Counted from the stretch's first letter, positions 36,417 to 46,917 are shown. The stretch is DNA of 64,000 nucleotides from an uncultured SAR116 cluster alpha proteobacterium (GCA_902578805.1 CACHEH010000001.1:1-64000); one strand, 5' to 3'. A program made the numbers and translations. Notes: generated from the letters alone by a model not told the origin.

Positions 36417-37712
36417 ATGTCTAAGCTTATTAGGTTATTTTTGTTAATACCTGCTATTATATTCGGTTTTGTGGGAGTCGCTTCTGCAGCACCAGACGCA
36501 GAAACAGCATATATATTTAATTCCTTCTCTTTCCTAGTTCACGGTTTTCTAGTTATGTTGATGGCTGCGGGTTTTTGTATGTTAGAAACCGGCTTAGTGA
36601 GAGCTAAGAACGCTGTCGTCCAGTGTGCTAAAAATATTGGTCTATACTCAATTGCAGGCATCATGTTTGCAGTAGTTGGTTATAACCTTATGTACATGGA
36701 TGTTTCTGGATATATAGGTTCATTTTCAATTTGGAGTCCATCCGATGGAGAAACTTTTGGTGGAGAAAATGATGCTACTTATTCTTCTGGTTCAGATTGG
36801 TGGTTTCAGATGGTTTTCTGTGCAACTGCTGCATCAATTGTTAGTGGTGCGGTTGCAGAAAGAATTAAATTAAAGGCCTTTTTTGTTTTTGTTGTCTTAT
36901 TATGTGGTTTCATTTACCCAATCCAAGGATCATGGTCATGGGGCGGTGGTTACTTAAGTGAAGCTGGCTTCCTGGACTTTGCTGGTTCATCAATTGTTCA
37001 CGGTGTTGGTGGATGGGCAGCTCTTACTGGTGCTATCATTCTAGGAGCAAGAAAAGGTAAATATTCAGACGACGGAAGTATTAACCCAATGCCAGGTTCA
37101 AACTTACCCTTAGCAACATTAGGTACATTTATATTGTGGTTTGGCTGGTTTGGATTTAATGGTGGTTCGCAATTAGCTATGGGATCTGGAGCTGACGTAT
37201 CAGCAATTTCAAACATATATATTAATACTAATCTTGCCGCAGCAGGTGGTGTAGTAGTTGCACTCATATTAACAATGATGTTTTACAAGAAAACTGATTT
37301 GACAATGGCATTAAATGGTGCGCTTGGTGGGCTAGTTGCTATTACAGCTGAACCACTTGCTCCATCTCCAATGCTTGCAATCTTCATAGGAGCCGTCGGT
37401 GGATTGATTGTCGTATTAACTATACCAATGCTCGATAAATTTAAAATTGATGACGTAGTAGGTGCTATACCTGTACATTTATTTGCTGGAATTTGGGGTA
37501 CAATAGCAGTTATTTTCTCAAATTCAGACGCTACGATAGGCGCTCAACTTTATGGAATATTTGCCATCGGTGCATTTACAATTATAGCATCAGCAGTCGT
37601 CTGGTATATAATAAAGTTTACAATAGGTATTAGAGTTACTGCTGAAGAAGAACTTGAAGGTGTTGACTTAGCCGAAATCGGAATGGAAGCTTATCCAGAT
37701 TTTAAAAAGTAA
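36417..37712 (+). CDS. amtB: Ammonium transporter
   Basis: About 431 residues from the ATG at 36417, which has CGGAG seven bases upstream; an upstream in-frame start at 36390 is less likely. A signal peptide ends near GVASAAP, followed by eleven transmembrane helices. Key residues are the twin histidines of the pore (SSIVHGVGGWAAL and IPVHLFAGIWGT), the CMLETGLVRAKN segment of helix 2 and the phenylalanine gate region. It conducts ammonium into the cell. Unusually, no glnK lies next to it; the neighbours are the half-length glnE and glutamate dehydrogenase. Confidence 0.94.
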   Translation: MSKLIRLFLLIPAIIFGFVGVASAAPDAETAYIFNSFSFLVHGFLVMLMAAGFCMLETGLVRAKNAVVQCAKNIGLYSIAGIMFAVVGYNLMYMDVSGYIGSFSIWSPSDGETFGGENDATYSSGSDWWFQMVFCATAASIVSGAVAERIKLKAFFVFVVLLCGFIYPIQGSWSWGGGYLSEAGFLDFAGSSIVHGVGGWAALTGAIILGARKGKYSDDGSINPMPGSNLPLATLGTFILWFGWFGFNGGSQLAMGSGADVSAISNIYINTNLAAAGGVVVALILTMMFYKKTDLTMALNGALGGLVAITAEPLAPSPMLAIFIGAVGGLIVVLTIPMLDKFKIDDVVGAIPVHLFAGIWGTIAVIFSNSDATIGAQLYGIFAIGAFTIIASAVVWYIIKFTIGIRVTAEEELEGVDLAEIGMEAYPDFKK

Positions 37713-37735
37713 ACTTAATCAAAAAATTAAATTAT

Positions 37736-37760
37736 AAAAGGGAGTTTTGTGCTCCCTTTT
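37736..37760. terminator. Rho-independent terminator between amtB and gdhA
   Basis: AAAAGGGAG at 37736-37744 pairs with CTCCCTTTT at 37752-37760 around a seven-base loop, followed by more T residues. The A run on one side and the T run on the other make it effective for both converging transcripts, amtB and the glutamate dehydrogenase gene that ends at 37763. Confidence 0.85.
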
Positions 37761-37762
37761 TT

Positions 37763-39184
37763 TTATATTCCAAGAGAATTATAACTTTGAGCTATTCTTT
37801 TAACTGCCACAATCATAGCAGCTGTCCTTAAGTCAGGAATCTCACTATGTTTGTTCCAAACGTCACTAATAACTTTATATGTTTCTAGCATAGTATCTTC
37901 TAAACCAGAACGAACTAAGTCTATTTCTGAAGATCCTTCAATAGACTTTAACTTAAAATCTGCTGGAAAAATTTTTCCTGTCATATTTTCGATACCTTCT
38001 ATTAAACTAGAGACCTGATTTTCTTGAGCTCTTTTTTGTAATCTTCCTAATCTAATTCTGCTTAAATTCTTAATCCATTCAAAATAACTAACTGTAACTC
38101 CACCAGCATTTGCATATAGATCTGGTATAATTACAATATCTTTTCTGTTAAGTATTTCGTCAGCACTTGCCGAAACTGGACCATTGGCTGCTTCAACAAT
38201 GAGTTTAGCTTTAATTCGATCAGCGTTTTTTTCATCTATAACTAGTTCCATTGCTGCAGGAATTAAAATATCGGCTTCTTCTTCCAAAATTTCTGGCCCA
38301 GACTCAACAAAACCCTTAAAACCTTTTACACTACCTTTTTCAATTATGTGATTTTTTAATGATGATATATCGATACCATTCTTGTCTACAACTGAACCAT
38401 CACGTTCTATAACATGTGTAATTATAGCACCATCTTCAATGGATAAAAAATAAGCAGCGTAATAGCCAACATTTCCAAGACCTTGGACTATTATCCTTTT
38501 TCCTTTTAATCCTGGGGTAAGACCAGTTTTTTTTACATCTTTTTCATTTTGGAAAAATGCTTTAAGGGCTAGTTTGACACCTCTTCCAGTTGCTTCGGTT
38601 CTTCCAGAAATTCCACCTTTATTAACTGGTTTACCAGTAACACAAGCCCAAGCATTTAAGTCAGTTGGATTAAGTCGACGGTATTCATCAGCCATCCATG
38701 CCATTTCACGTTCTCCGGTTCCAACATCTGGTGCTGGAACATTTTGCGATGGGTGTATTAAATCTCTTTTAGCTAATTCTTGAGTGAAACGTCTTGTAAT
38801 TCTCTCTAATTCTTCTGGTTTCCATTCTTTTATATCAATTAAAAGGCCACCTTTTGATCCACCAAAGGGAACCTCTACTAAAGCACATTTATATGTCATT
38901 AAAGCCGCTAAAGCTTCAACTTCTTCCTGGTTTACAGCTAAATCATATCTTATACCACCTTTAACCGGCTCAAAATGATCAGAGTGAACCGAACGATAAC
39001 CAACAAATGTATGTACTGTACCCCTAAGTCTAACTCCAAATCGAACTACATAGGTAGCATTTGCCATCATAATTTGATTTGATAAATCTTTCGAGAGTGT
39101 TTCACTTCCATCAATTTTTTGAATGTATTGAGCCGCTTTTTTAAAATTGATTTCAATAGAGTTTAGAAATGCGTCATTAGCCAT
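37763..39184 (-). CDS. gdhA: Glutamate dehydrogenase (Glu/Leu/Phe/Val dehydrogenase family)
   Basis: About 473 residues from the ATG at 39184; in-frame codons run up to 39265 and would add 27 residues. It has KGGIRYD (about 76-82), the catalytic lysine region MTYKCALVEVPFGGSKGGL, DVGTGEREM, the Rossmann GKRIIVQGLGNVGYYAA and AAMELVIDEKN. It interconverts glutamate and 2-oxoglutarate plus ammonia; a leucine/valine dehydrogenase role is less likely on length. It lies in a nitrogen block with amtB and the glnE-like gene. A 6-bp hairpin lies just upstream of the chosen start. Confidence 0.88.
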   Translation of the reverse strand: MANDAFLNSIEINFKKAAQYIQKIDGSETLSKDLSNQIMMANATYVVRFGVRLRGTVHTFVGYRSVHSDHFEPVKGGIRYDLAVNQEEVEALAALMTYKCALVEVPFGGSKGGLLIDIKEWKPEELERITRRFTQELAKRDLIHPSQNVPAPDVGTGEREMAWMADEYRRLNPTDLNAWACVTGKPVNKGGISGRTEATGRGVKLALKAFFQNEKDVKKTGLTPGLKGKRIIVQGLGNVGYYAAYFLSIEDGAIITHVIERDGSVVDKNGIDISSLKNHIIEKGSVKGFKGFVESGPEILEEEADILIPAAMELVIDEKNADRIKAKLIVEAANGPVSASADEILNRKDIVIIPDLYANAGGVTVSYFEWIKNLSRIRLGRLQKRAQENQVSSLIEGIENMTGKIFPADFKLKSIEGSSEIDLVRSGLEDTMLETYKVISDVWNKHSEIPDLRTAAMIVAVKRIAQSYNSLGI

Positions 39185-39192
39185 GCTTCTTT

Positions 39193-39215
39193 CAATCCTT
39201 TTAGGATTGCCCCCC
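39193..39215 (-). promoter_or_regulatory. Hairpin and C/G run just upstream of gdhA
   Basis: On the coding strand a run of six G residues (39215-39210) leads into CAATCC-TAAAA-GGATTG (39209-39193), a perfect 6-bp stem with a five-base loop ending nine bases before the ATG at 39184. It could influence translation if the short start is used. If the longer start at 39265 or 39229 is used it is simply coding sequence. Confidence 0.3.
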
Positions 39216-39383
39216 TTATAGAATTTCATATTTTTAACAATTTTTAATAAATAACATTTACACAAAAACCAAAAAGTGAAAAGGAGTATATAATGTCTAT
39301 TTTAAACTTGAAAAAATTTATATTTTATTCATCTTAGACATTAATAAATAAAAAATTCATTATTTCTATTTTATAGGTAAAAA

Positions 39384-39836
39384 ATGTTTTCAAATCTCAA
39401 AACTGCTTTTCATAAAATTACTTCCAAAGACAAGAATGAAGATGAATACGATGGAGAGGACATACAAGCAGTCATAATATTGCTATTAGAAGCATGTCAA
39501 ATTGACGGAGATACCGGTAAAATTGAGCTTGAATATATAAAGAAATTATTAATTAATAAATTTAATTTTACTTCAGATCAAGCTGAAAAGAATTTACTTG
39601 AAGCTCTAGAAAAAAGTGATGAGAGGGTCGAAATTTTCACTCAAATAAAAATTATCCTAAATGAAATGAACCACGAAGAAAGAATTGATGTTATTGAAAT
39701 GATGTGGGGAGTAATTCTTTCAGATGGCGTGGTTGACGACTTTGAAGCTAATTTAATGAGAAGAATGAATGGATTACTTTATGTGTCTGGAGAAGAAAGT
39801 GCTTTAGCAAAACAAAGAGCTTTAAATCAAGCTTAA
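39384..39836 (+). CDS. TerB-like (tellurite-resistance domain) protein
   Basis: A 150-residue soluble helical protein with the TerB-type pattern: an early acidic-rich helix (VIILLLEACQIDGDTG) and a repeat-like second half with MMWGVILSDGVVDDFEANLMRRM, where the D-G-x-V-x-x-x-E motif is the presumed metal-binding signature. The family (DUF/TerB) is associated with tellurite resistance and membrane stress but its biochemical role is unclear. It is followed after 23 bases by the leucine catabolic genes and may be cotranscribed with them. Confidence 0.75.
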   Translation: MFSNLKTAFHKITSKDKNEDEYDGEDIQAVIILLLEACQIDGDTGKIELEYIKKLLINKFNFTSDQAEKNLLEALEKSDERVEIFTQIKIILNEMNHEERIDVIEMMWGVILSDGVVDDFEANLMRRMNGLLYVSGEESALAKQRALNQA

Positions 39837-39859
39837 TATATTAAAGGATCAAATATTAA

Positions 39860-41026
39860 ATGTTTTTTCATTCAATGAATTTTTCAATCGGTGAAGATAA
39901 TGAAGCTTTAAGAGAAACAGTGTATAAATTTGCACAAAGAGAAATTGCTCCTATTGCTGATAGAATAGATAAAGAAAACTCCTTTCCAAATCAACTATGG
40001 ACAAAACTTGGTAAATTAGGACTCTTAGGCATTACCGCTGATTCAAAGTATGGTGGCAGTGAAATGAGTTACTTGGCTCACTGTGTAGCTATGGAAGAAA
40101 TAAGTAGAGCAAGTGCTTCTGTTGGCCTGTCATATGGAGCCTTTTCTAATTTATGTGTTAACCAAATAAATAGAAATGGAAGCGAAAAACAAAAAGAAAA
40201 ATATTTGCCAAGCTTGTGTAAGGGTGAAAAAGTTGGCGCTCTTGCAATGAGTGAAACAGGATCTGGGTCAGATGTTGTGTCTATGACACTCCATGCAGAG
40301 AAACAAGGAAATAATACTTATTTATTAAATGGCTCAAAAATGTGGATTACTAATGGCCCCGATGCTGATACCTTGATCGTATACGCTAAAACTGACCCTA
40401 AGGGAGGATCAAAGGGCATCACAGCATTTATAATTGAAAAAACAATGACAGGATTTTCTACTGGCAAAAAACTTGATAAACTAGGAATGAGGGGATCAAA
40501 TACAGCAGAACTTATATTTAAAAATTGTCCTGTACCTGATGAAAATATTTTAGGTGAAGAAGGAAAAGGAGCCGCCATTTTAATGAGTGGGTTGGACTAT
40601 GAAAGAGTTATTCTTGCTGCAGGTCCTTTGGGAATAATGGCAGCTGCAATGGATATTGTAGTTCCTTACATTCATGAAAGAAAACAATTTGGAAAATCAA
40701 TTGGTGAATTTCAAATAATGCAGGGTAAAATAGCTGATATGTACACCACTATGAATGCGTGTAGATCTTATGTATATGAGGTAGCGAAAGCTTGCGACAG
40801 AGGAGAGACTACTAGAAAAGACGCCGCTGGTTGTATTTTGTATGCCGCTGAAAAAGCTACTCAGTTATCTTTAGAGGCAATACAAGCCTTAGGAGGTAAT
40901 GGATACACTAATGATTTCCCTGTAGGCAGACTTCTAAGAGATGCAAAATTATATGAAATTGGAGCGGGAACTTCTGAAATAAGAAGAATGTTGATTGGCA
41001 GAGAACTGTTCCTGGAAACATCATAA
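39860..41026 (+). CDS. ivd: Isovaleryl-CoA dehydrogenase
   Basis: A 388-residue acyl-CoA dehydrogenase, the first committed step of leucine catabolism after transamination and oxidation. The isovaleryl-CoA type is indicated by the glutamate in [15 protein letters not shown] (helix G position of the catalytic base) and by the neighbouring carboxylase genes. FAD-binding parts are [41 protein letters not shown] and [15 protein letters not shown]. The in-frame ATG at 39875 (MNFSIGED) is an alternative start. The stop overlaps the mccB start by one base. Confidence 0.92.
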   Translation: MFFHSMNFSIGEDNEALRETVYKFAQREIAPIADRIDKENSFPNQLWTKLGKLGLLGITADSKYGGSEMSYLAHCVAMEEISRASASVGLSYGAFSNLCVNQINRNGSEKQKEKYLPSLCKGEKVGALAMSETGSGSDVVSMTLHAEKQGNNTYLLNGSKMWITNGPDADTLIVYAKTDPKGGSKGITAFIIEKTMTGFSTGKKLDKLGMRGSNTAELIFKNCPVPDENILGEEGKGAAILMSGLDYERVILAAGPLGIMAAAMDIVVPYIHERKQFGKSIGEFQIMQGKIADMYTTMNACRSYVYEVAKACDRGETTRKDAAGCILYAAEKATQLSLEAIQALGGNGYTNDFPVGRLLRDAKLYEIGAGTSEIRRMLIGRELFLETS

Positions 41027-42633
41027 TGACGGTATTAAAATCAAAAGTTAACTCTAATGATATAAAATTTTTAAAAAACCAAAAACAACTTTCTGTTGAT
41101 TATAAACTTACACATAAAGCCGTCGAGCTTGCCATGAATGGTGGTGGGAAAGAATTGAATGACCGTCATCAAAAACGTGGCAAAATGCTACCAAGGCATA
41201 GAGTATCTAAGCTTTTAGATCCTGGAAGTGCTTTTTTAGAGGTAGGATTAACAGCTGGCTATAACATGTATAATAATGATTGTCCTTCAGCCGGAATAAT
41301 TACAGGAATTGGAAAAGTTCATAACCGTGACGTTATAGTGATTTGTAATGATTCAACTGTTAAAGGAGGTACATATTATCCAATAACAGTGAAAAAACAT
41401 TTACGAGCACAAGAAATTGCTCTTGAAAACAATTTACCCTGTATTTATTTGGTAGATTCTGGTGGAGCAAATCTACCAAATCAAGATGAAGTTTTCGCAG
41501 ATAAAGACCATTTTGGAAGAATTTTTTTCAATCAAGCAAATATGTCATCTAAAAAGATACCTCAAATAGCCGTTGTTTTAGGAAGTTGTACTGCAGGAGG
41601 TGCATATGTACCAGCGATGTCAGATGAAACTATAATTGTTAAAAATCAAGGTACAATTTTTTTAGCTGGACCACCTTTAGTAAAAGCTGCAACTGGAGAA
41701 ATCACAGATTCTGAAAGTCTTGGTGGAGGAGAAGTCCACACAAAGATATCCGGTGTTGCTGACTATCTTGCTGAAAATGATGAGCATGCCCTAACTTTAG
41801 CTAGACAGTGTATTAAAAATTTAAATGTTAATAATAAAACCTCTAGGAATATTTCATCTTTTGAAGAACCATTATATGACCAAAACGAACTAACTGGCAT
41901 AGTTCCAGCTGATCCAAAAGAAACATTTGACGTCAGAGAAATTATTATGAGGATAGTGGATGGATCTGAGTTTGACGAATTTAAAAAAAACTTTGGTACA
42001 ACTCTAGTTACTGGATTTGCAAAATTAAAAGGTGATTTATGTGGAATTGTTGCAAATAACGGAGTTCTATTTTCAGATAGCTCATTGAAAGGCACTCACT
42101 TTATAGAACTATGCAGTCAAAGAAAAATACCTTTAATTTTTTTACAAAATATAACTGGTTTTATGGTAGGCGAAAAAGCTGAACATGGTGGAATAGCAAA
42201 AAATGGTGCCAAACTTGTAAACGCCGTAGCAACAACGAAAGTTCCAAAAATAACATTGTTAATTGGTGGTAGTTTTGGTGCTGGTAACTATGGAATGTGT
42301 GGAAGGGCCTTTGCTCCGAGATTTCTATGGACTTGGCCTTGCTCGAGAATTTCGGTAATGGGAGGTGAACAAGCTGCAAGTGTTTTAGCTTCTCTAAAAA
42401 AAAGAAACACTCTTAACAAAAAAGCTAAATGGAACAAAAGCATCGAAAGTGCATTTAAAAAACCTATTCTAGAACAGTTTCAAAATCAATCTCATCCTCT
42501 ATACGCCTCTGCTAGATTATGGGATGATGGAATAATAGATCCAAAAAAATCAAGAGATATACTATCTGCTAGTCTCAAAATTGCGTTAAACAAAGAAATT
42601 GAAGATACTAAATTTGGTATTTTTAGAATGTAA
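41026..42633 (+). CDS. mccB: Methylcrotonoyl-CoA carboxylase, carboxyltransferase (beta) subunit
   Basis: A 535-residue carboxyltransferase. The crotonase-like halves show [16 protein letters not shown] (about 53-68), [48 protein letters not shown] and, in the second half, [11 protein letters not shown] and [16 protein letters not shown]. The acyl-binding [21 protein letters not shown] segment fits methylcrotonyl-CoA rather than propionyl-CoA carboxylase. It transfers CO2 from biotin to 3-methylcrotonyl-CoA. It lies between ivd and the alpha subunit gene. Confidence 0.93.
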   Translation: MTVLKSKVNSNDIKFLKNQKQLSVDYKLTHKAVELAMNGGGKELNDRHQKRGKMLPRHRVSKLLDPGSAFLEVGLTAGYNMYNNDCPSAGIITGIGKVHNRDVIVICNDSTVKGGTYYPITVKKHLRAQEIALENNLPCIYLVDSGGANLPNQDEVFADKDHFGRIFFNQANMSSKKIPQIAVVLGSCTAGGAYVPAMSDETIIVKNQGTIFLAGPPLVKAATGEITDSESLGGGEVHTKISGVADYLAENDEHALTLARQCIKNLNVNNKTSRNISSFEEPLYDQNELTGIVPADPKETFDVREIIMRIVDGSEFDEFKKNFGTTLVTGFAKLKGDLCGIVANNGVLFSDSSLKGTHFIELCSQRKIPLIFLQNITGFMVGEKAEHGGIAKNGAKLVNAVATTKVPKITLLIGGSFGAGNYGMCGRAFAPRFLWTWPCSRISVMGGEQAASVLASLKKRNTLNKKAKWNKSIESAFKKPILEQFQNQSHPLYASARLWDDGIIDPKKSRDILSASLKIALNKEIEDTKFGIFRM

Positions 42634-42644
42634 CTAATACAATT

Positions 42645-44645
42645 ATGATTAAAAAAAAGATAAAAAAATTATTAATTGCAAACCGTGGTGAAATTGCATG
42701 TAAAATAATTAAATGTGCACAAAATCTTGATATACCAACAGTTGCTATATATTCAAATGAAGATGCTGATAGTTTACATATCCAGCTTGCTGACGAAGCT
42801 GTAAACATTCCTGGTTCCTCAGTCTCAGAAACATATATGAATGGGCCTGCGATAATTAGTATATGTAAAAAATATGAAGCTAACGCAATCCACCCAGGAT
42901 ATGGATTATTATCTGAAAATGCAAAATTTGTTAAAAGTGTTGAAAAAAACAAACTAATTTTTATAGGCCCTAAAAGCACAATTATTAAAAACATGGGAGA
43001 AAAAGATAAAGCAAAGCTTATAATGAAGGAAGCAGGTGTCCCAGTAATTCCAGGGTATCATGGTGACAATCAAGATAAGGATTTCCTCAGAAAAAAAGCC
43101 GATGAAATTGGTTACCCAGTTCTTATAAAAGCAAGATCTGGCGGGGGCGGAAGAGGCATGAGAGTTGTACAAACTAAAGAGAATTTTTTTTCTTCTTTAG
43201 AAGAGGCCACAAGTGAAGCTACGGCAAATTTTAATGATAAAAATATTTTAATTGAAAAATATATAACTAAAGCTCGTCATATTGAAGTACAAATTTTTTC
43301 TGATCAACACGGAAATGTAGTACATTTTTTTGATAGAGATTGCACATTACAAAGAAGGCAACAAAAAATTATTGAAGAAGCACCTTCACCAAAACTTAGT
43401 GAGCATATTCGCAAATTTTTAGGGAACTTAGCTGTAAACGCACTGAAGTCTCTAGACTATCAAGGCGCTGGAACAATAGAATTTATTGCAGACATTACTA
43501 ATGGCCTAAATAAAAATAAAATTTATTTTATGGAAATGAATACAAGAATTCAAGTTGAACATCCAGTTACAGAGAAAATTACATCAACTAATCTTATTGA
43601 ATGGCAGTTACATATAGCTAACGGCCTAACACTTCCTAAGTCACAAAATGAAATATATTTATACGGTTGGTCTTTAGAAGCTAGACTTTACGCCGAAGAC
43701 ATAAATAAAAACTTTCTTCCACAAAGTGGTTATCTGCATCATTTAAAATTTCCAAAAACTTCTGATCATCCTAATTGCATTATAGATACGGGTAATAAAA
43801 AAGGAGATTTTATAAGCCCTTATTATGATCCAATGATTGCAAAAATAATTTCACATGGCAAAAACAGAAAGGAGGCAATAAATCATCTCAGAAATTGTTT
43901 ATTTGATATAGAAGTTGCAGGTATAACTACTAATTTAAACTTATTAAAAAAATTATTAAAAAATAATCACTTTAGGGAAGGAAATATTTACACAAAGTTT
44001 GTAGAAGACAACATTGAACAATTTATTGATAAAGATATTGAACCTCAACTTGAAGCTTTAGCATCATTAATAATTTTTAATAATCTGACACCTTTACAAC
44101 AAAATTACTGGTATAATTGGCAACCAACTACTTATCCAATAAATATAACTATAGGTCAGAAAGTAACAACTTTTTTCATTACTAAAACTAGTAATGAGAA
44201 TTTTGAAGTTGCATTTAAAAATCAAGATTTTTATTTCTCTTCTGTTTCGTTTCACAATTCTACTTTAAAAGCGAGGACAAAAAACAAAAAATTTGAAGTA
44301 AAGTTTTATGTTTTTAAGGATAAATCAACAGGGAATAAAAATTTTACTATTTTTAGTGATGAAAATACATTTGATGCTGTCTTTAAAAATTCTTTAACTC
44401 AAGATTCAGTTGAACAGAGTAAATTCGAAGATAGTGTTTTTGCTCCTATGCATGGAATAATAAAAATTAATAATTTAAAAATAAAAAATAAGGTTAAAAA
44501 AGGCGATGTATTATTGAAATTAGAAGCTATGAAAATGGAATATTCATTAATTGCCCCACGAGACGGAATCATTAAAGAGATTTTTTGTAAAAATGGTGAA
44601 CAGGTCACTGAAAATTCTAAACTCTTAAATTTAGAAAAAATATAA
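42645..44645 (+). CDS. mccA: Methylcrotonoyl-CoA carboxylase, biotin-containing alpha subunit
   Basis: A 666-residue protein with biotin carboxylase domain (about 6-450: LLIANRGEIACKI, HPGYGLLSENAKF, the glycine-rich ATP loop SGGGGRGMRVV, EMNTRIQVEHPVTE) and a C-terminal biotinyl domain with the modified lysine in EAMKMEYS (about residue 628). It carboxylates biotin with bicarbonate and ATP for MccB. The length is normal. It starts 11 bases after mccB and is followed by the lyase gene. Confidence 0.94.
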   Translation: MIKKKIKKLLIANRGEIACKIIKCAQNLDIPTVAIYSNEDADSLHIQLADEAVNIPGSSVSETYMNGPAIISICKKYEANAIHPGYGLLSENAKFVKSVEKNKLIFIGPKSTIIKNMGEKDKAKLIMKEAGVPVIPGYHGDNQDKDFLRKKADEIGYPVLIKARSGGGGRGMRVVQTKENFFSSLEEATSEATANFNDKNILIEKYITKARHIEVQIFSDQHGNVVHFFDRDCTLQRRQQKIIEEAPSPKLSEHIRKFLGNLAVNALKSLDYQGAGTIEFIADITNGLNKNKIYFMEMNTRIQVEHPVTEKITSTNLIEWQLHIANGLTLPKSQNEIYLYGWSLEARLYAEDINKNFLPQSGYLHHLKFPKTSDHPNCIIDTGNKKGDFISPYYDPMIAKIISHGKNRKEAINHLRNCLFDIEVAGITTNLNLLKKLLKNNHFREGNIYTKFVEDNIEQFIDKDIEPQLEALASLIIFNNLTPLQQNYWYNWQPTTYPINITIGQKVTTFFITKTSNENFEVAFKNQDFYFSSVSFHNSTLKARTKNKKFEVKFYVFKDKSTGNKNFTIFSDENTFDAVFKNSLTQDSVEQSKFEDSVFAPMHGIIKINNLKIKNKVKKGDVLLKLEAMKMEYSLIAPRDGIIKEIFCKNGEQVTENSKLLNLEKI

Positions 44646-44659
44646 TAATAGGTGCTTGT

Positions 44660-45514
44660 TTGAGAAATTTAGTAAATATTTTTGAAATGAGCCCAAGAGA
44701 TGGGCTTCAAAATGAGAAAAAATTTATTTCAACTGATGAAAAAATTTTTTTAATTGACCAACTATCTCAATGTGGTTTTAACAAGATAGAGACATCTAGT
44801 TTTGTCAGTCACAAATGGGTTCCTCAACTGGCTGATGCAGCAGAGGTTTTTAGTAGAATTAATAGAAATAAAAATACTAAATACACTGCATTAACTCCCA
44901 ATGAAAGAGGGTTTAATGACGCTTTAAATGCTAATGTCGATGAAGTAGCAATTTTTACTGCAGCATCTGAGACATTTTGCAAAAAAAATACTAACTGCGA
45001 CATTGACACTAGTCTCAAACGATTTGTTCCAATAACTGAAAAAGCTTCAAAATTAAATATACCTGTAAGAGGTTACATTAGTTGCGTAACTCACTGCCCT
45101 TATGAGAGTTTTGTCAATCCTAAAATGGTAGGTCAAATTGCAAAAGATTTGTTTAAAATGGGGTGCTATGAAATTTCACTTGGTGATACGACCGGCAAAG
45201 GAACACCAGAGCAAACACTAGAAGTAGTTAAAGAATGCTTAAAACATTTGTCAGCAGATAAATTAGCTGGCCATTTTCATGATACTTATCAAAATGCGCT
45301 TGATAACATCAATGTCTGCTTAGAAAATGGTATAAAGACGTTTGACTCATCTGTAGGAGGATTAGGTGGCTGTCCATATTCACCAGGAGCAAAAGGAAAT
45401 GTAGCAACCGAAAAAGTTAACAAATTACTATTATCTAAAGGTTACGAAACGAACCTTGATAAAGATAAAATAAAAGAATGTAGTGTAATTGCTCAGAAAT
45501 TAATCTTAAACTGA
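44660..45514 (+). CDS. mvaB: Hydroxymethylglutaryl-CoA lyase
   Basis: A 284-residue TIM-barrel lyase. It has the N-terminal EMSPRDGLQNE (about 9-19) with catalytic R and D, GHFHDTYQNALDN with metal-binding histidines, and the glycine loop VGGLGGCPYSPGAKGNVATE (cysteine of the active site). It splits 3-hydroxy-3-methylglutaryl-CoA into acetyl-CoA and acetoacetate, the last step of leucine degradation. The start is a TTG with a weak AGGT site; no nearby ATG would keep the N-terminal motif. Confidence 0.92.
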   Translation: MRNLVNIFEMSPRDGLQNEKKFISTDEKIFLIDQLSQCGFNKIETSSFVSHKWVPQLADAAEVFSRINRNKNTKYTALTPNERGFNDALNANVDEVAIFTAASETFCKKNTNCDIDTSLKRFVPITEKASKLNIPVRGYISCVTHCPYESFVNPKMVGQIAKDLFKMGCYEISLGDTTGKGTPEQTLEVVKECLKHLSADKLAGHFHDTYQNALDNINVCLENGIKTFDSSVGGLGGCPYSPGAKGNVATEKVNKLLLSKGYETNLDKDKIKECSVIAQKLILN

Positions 45515-45518
45515 AACC

Positions 45519-46316
45519 ATGAATGAAATTAAAAAAAAATCGATAATATTACAGAATAAGGGCGGAGTATCTCACATTATTTTAAATCAACCTGATAAAC
45601 ATAATGCTTTATCACCAACAATGATTGAAGAATTAAGTGATGCTTTTGAAAATCTATCAAAAGATGAAAACACTCGAGTGTTAATTTTGTCAGCCAATGG
45701 AAAATCTTTTTGTGCTGGAGGAGATTTGGATTGGATGAAAAAGCAAATTTTTTCTGATAGATCAACTAGAATTAAAGAAGCTAAAAAATTAGCAATGCTT
45801 CTTTTTAAAATGTATAATTTTCCAAAACCTTTAATTGCAAAAGTTGAAGGACATGCTTTTGGGGGCGGCATTGGAATTATATCTGTATGTGATATAACAG
45901 TATCTTTAGATAATATAAAATTAGCACTTACAGAAGCAAAACTTGGCTTAATACCAGCAACAATCAGTCCATATGTGATTTTGAAAGTTGGCTCGAGCAA
46001 TGCCATAGACATGTTTACCAGTGCTCGCACATTTTCTCCTCAAGAAGGACAAAAAATTGGTTTAATAAAATCTTTTACTACGAGTGATAAAATAGATGAA
46101 ACTGTAACAAACGAAATTTTACCCTTTTTAAAAAATGCGCCTGCTGCGTTATCTGCTTCAAAAAAACTAGTAAGAAATTTATCTATAAAAATAGATGAAA
46201 ATACAATTCAATTTACTGTTGAAGCTCTCGCAGATGTATGGGAAAATCCTGAGTCAATAGAAGGAATTAATGCTTTTTTTGAGAAGAGAAAACCAAATTG
46301 GTTAATGGAGAAGTAA
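45519..46316 (+). CDS. liuC: Enoyl-CoA hydratase family, probable methylglutaconyl-CoA hydratase
   Basis: A 265-residue crotonase with GKSFCAGGDLDWM (about 66-78, oxyanion hole), EGHAFGGGIGIISVCD (about 112-127) and TEAKLGLIPATISPYV (about 140-155, catalytic glutamate). Position in the leucine cluster predicts hydration of 3-methylglutaconyl-CoA to HMG-CoA. A general crotonase role cannot be excluded from sequence alone. It starts five bases after the lyase gene and abuts the next gene directly. Confidence 0.87.
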   Translation: MNEIKKKSIILQNKGGVSHIILNQPDKHNALSPTMIEELSDAFENLSKDENTRVLILSANGKSFCAGGDLDWMKKQIFSDRSTRIKEAKKLAMLLFKMYNFPKPLIAKVEGHAFGGGIGIISVCDITVSLDNIKLALTEAKLGLIPATISPYVILKVGSSNAIDMFTSARTFSPQEGQKIGLIKSFTTSDKIDETVTNEILPFLKNAPAALSASKKLVRNLSIKIDENTIQFTVEALADVWENPESIEGINAFFEKRKPNWLMEK

Positions 46317-46913
46317 ATGGCAACGATTACAAAACAAGGCCAAAAGGGTAATTTAACTAAATTAAATCTAGATTATGAAGGCACTAAAGACGGAGAAGAT
46401 CAAGTAAAGAACTACTTAGAAATTGTTCAACAAAAACTAGGCTTTATTCCAAATGTTCTTGCTGCTTTTGCAAAATTTCCAAAACAATTTGAAGGTTTTA
46501 CTAAATTATATAATGCTTTGATGTTAGGTGATTCTGGTTTAACAAAATTGGAAAGAGAAATGATTGCCGTTACGGTTTCTTCAGAAAATCATTGCTTTTA
46601 TTGTTTAGTAGCTCATGGATCTGCAGTTAGACAATTATCAAATGACCCGCAATTAGGAGAACGAATTGCAGCAAACTTCAAGTCTGCAGAATTGCCAAAA
46701 AAACAAGTGGAATTACTAAATTTTACAAAAAAATTAACAAAAGACCCATCTGAAATTGGTGAAAATGATAGAAAGAAATTAAGGGATGTTGGATATACAG
46801 ATAGAGATATTTGGGACATTAGTGCAATTGTTGGTTTGTTTAACATGACCAACAGACTAGCTTCGGCAACGGAAATGGAACCAAATAATAATTATCATAA
46901 TTTAGCAAGATAA
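46317..46913 (+). CDS. AhpD/carboxymuconolactone-decarboxylase-like peroxidase-related protein
   Basis: A 198-residue helical protein with the AhpD-type redox motif SSENHCFYCLVAHG (E, C-x-x-C and H near 84-97). Family members are peroxidase-related or disulfide-reducing proteins; the alkylhydroperoxidase reaction is proven only for some. It directly follows the hydratase gene with no gap and precedes an acyl-CoA dehydrogenase by four bases, so it is translated as part of the leucine/acyl-CoA operon. Perhaps it handles peroxide made by flavoenzymes, which is my inference. Confidence 0.82.
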   Translation: MATITKQGQKGNLTKLNLDYEGTKDGEDQVKNYLEIVQQKLGFIPNVLAAFAKFPKQFEGFTKLYNALMLGDSGLTKLEREMIAVTVSSENHCFYCLVAHGSAVRQLSNDPQLGERIAANFKSAELPKKQVELLNFTKKLTKDPSEIGENDRKKLRDVGYTDRDIWDISAIVGLFNMTNRLASATEMEPNNNYHNLAR

Positions 46914-46917
46914 GTTT

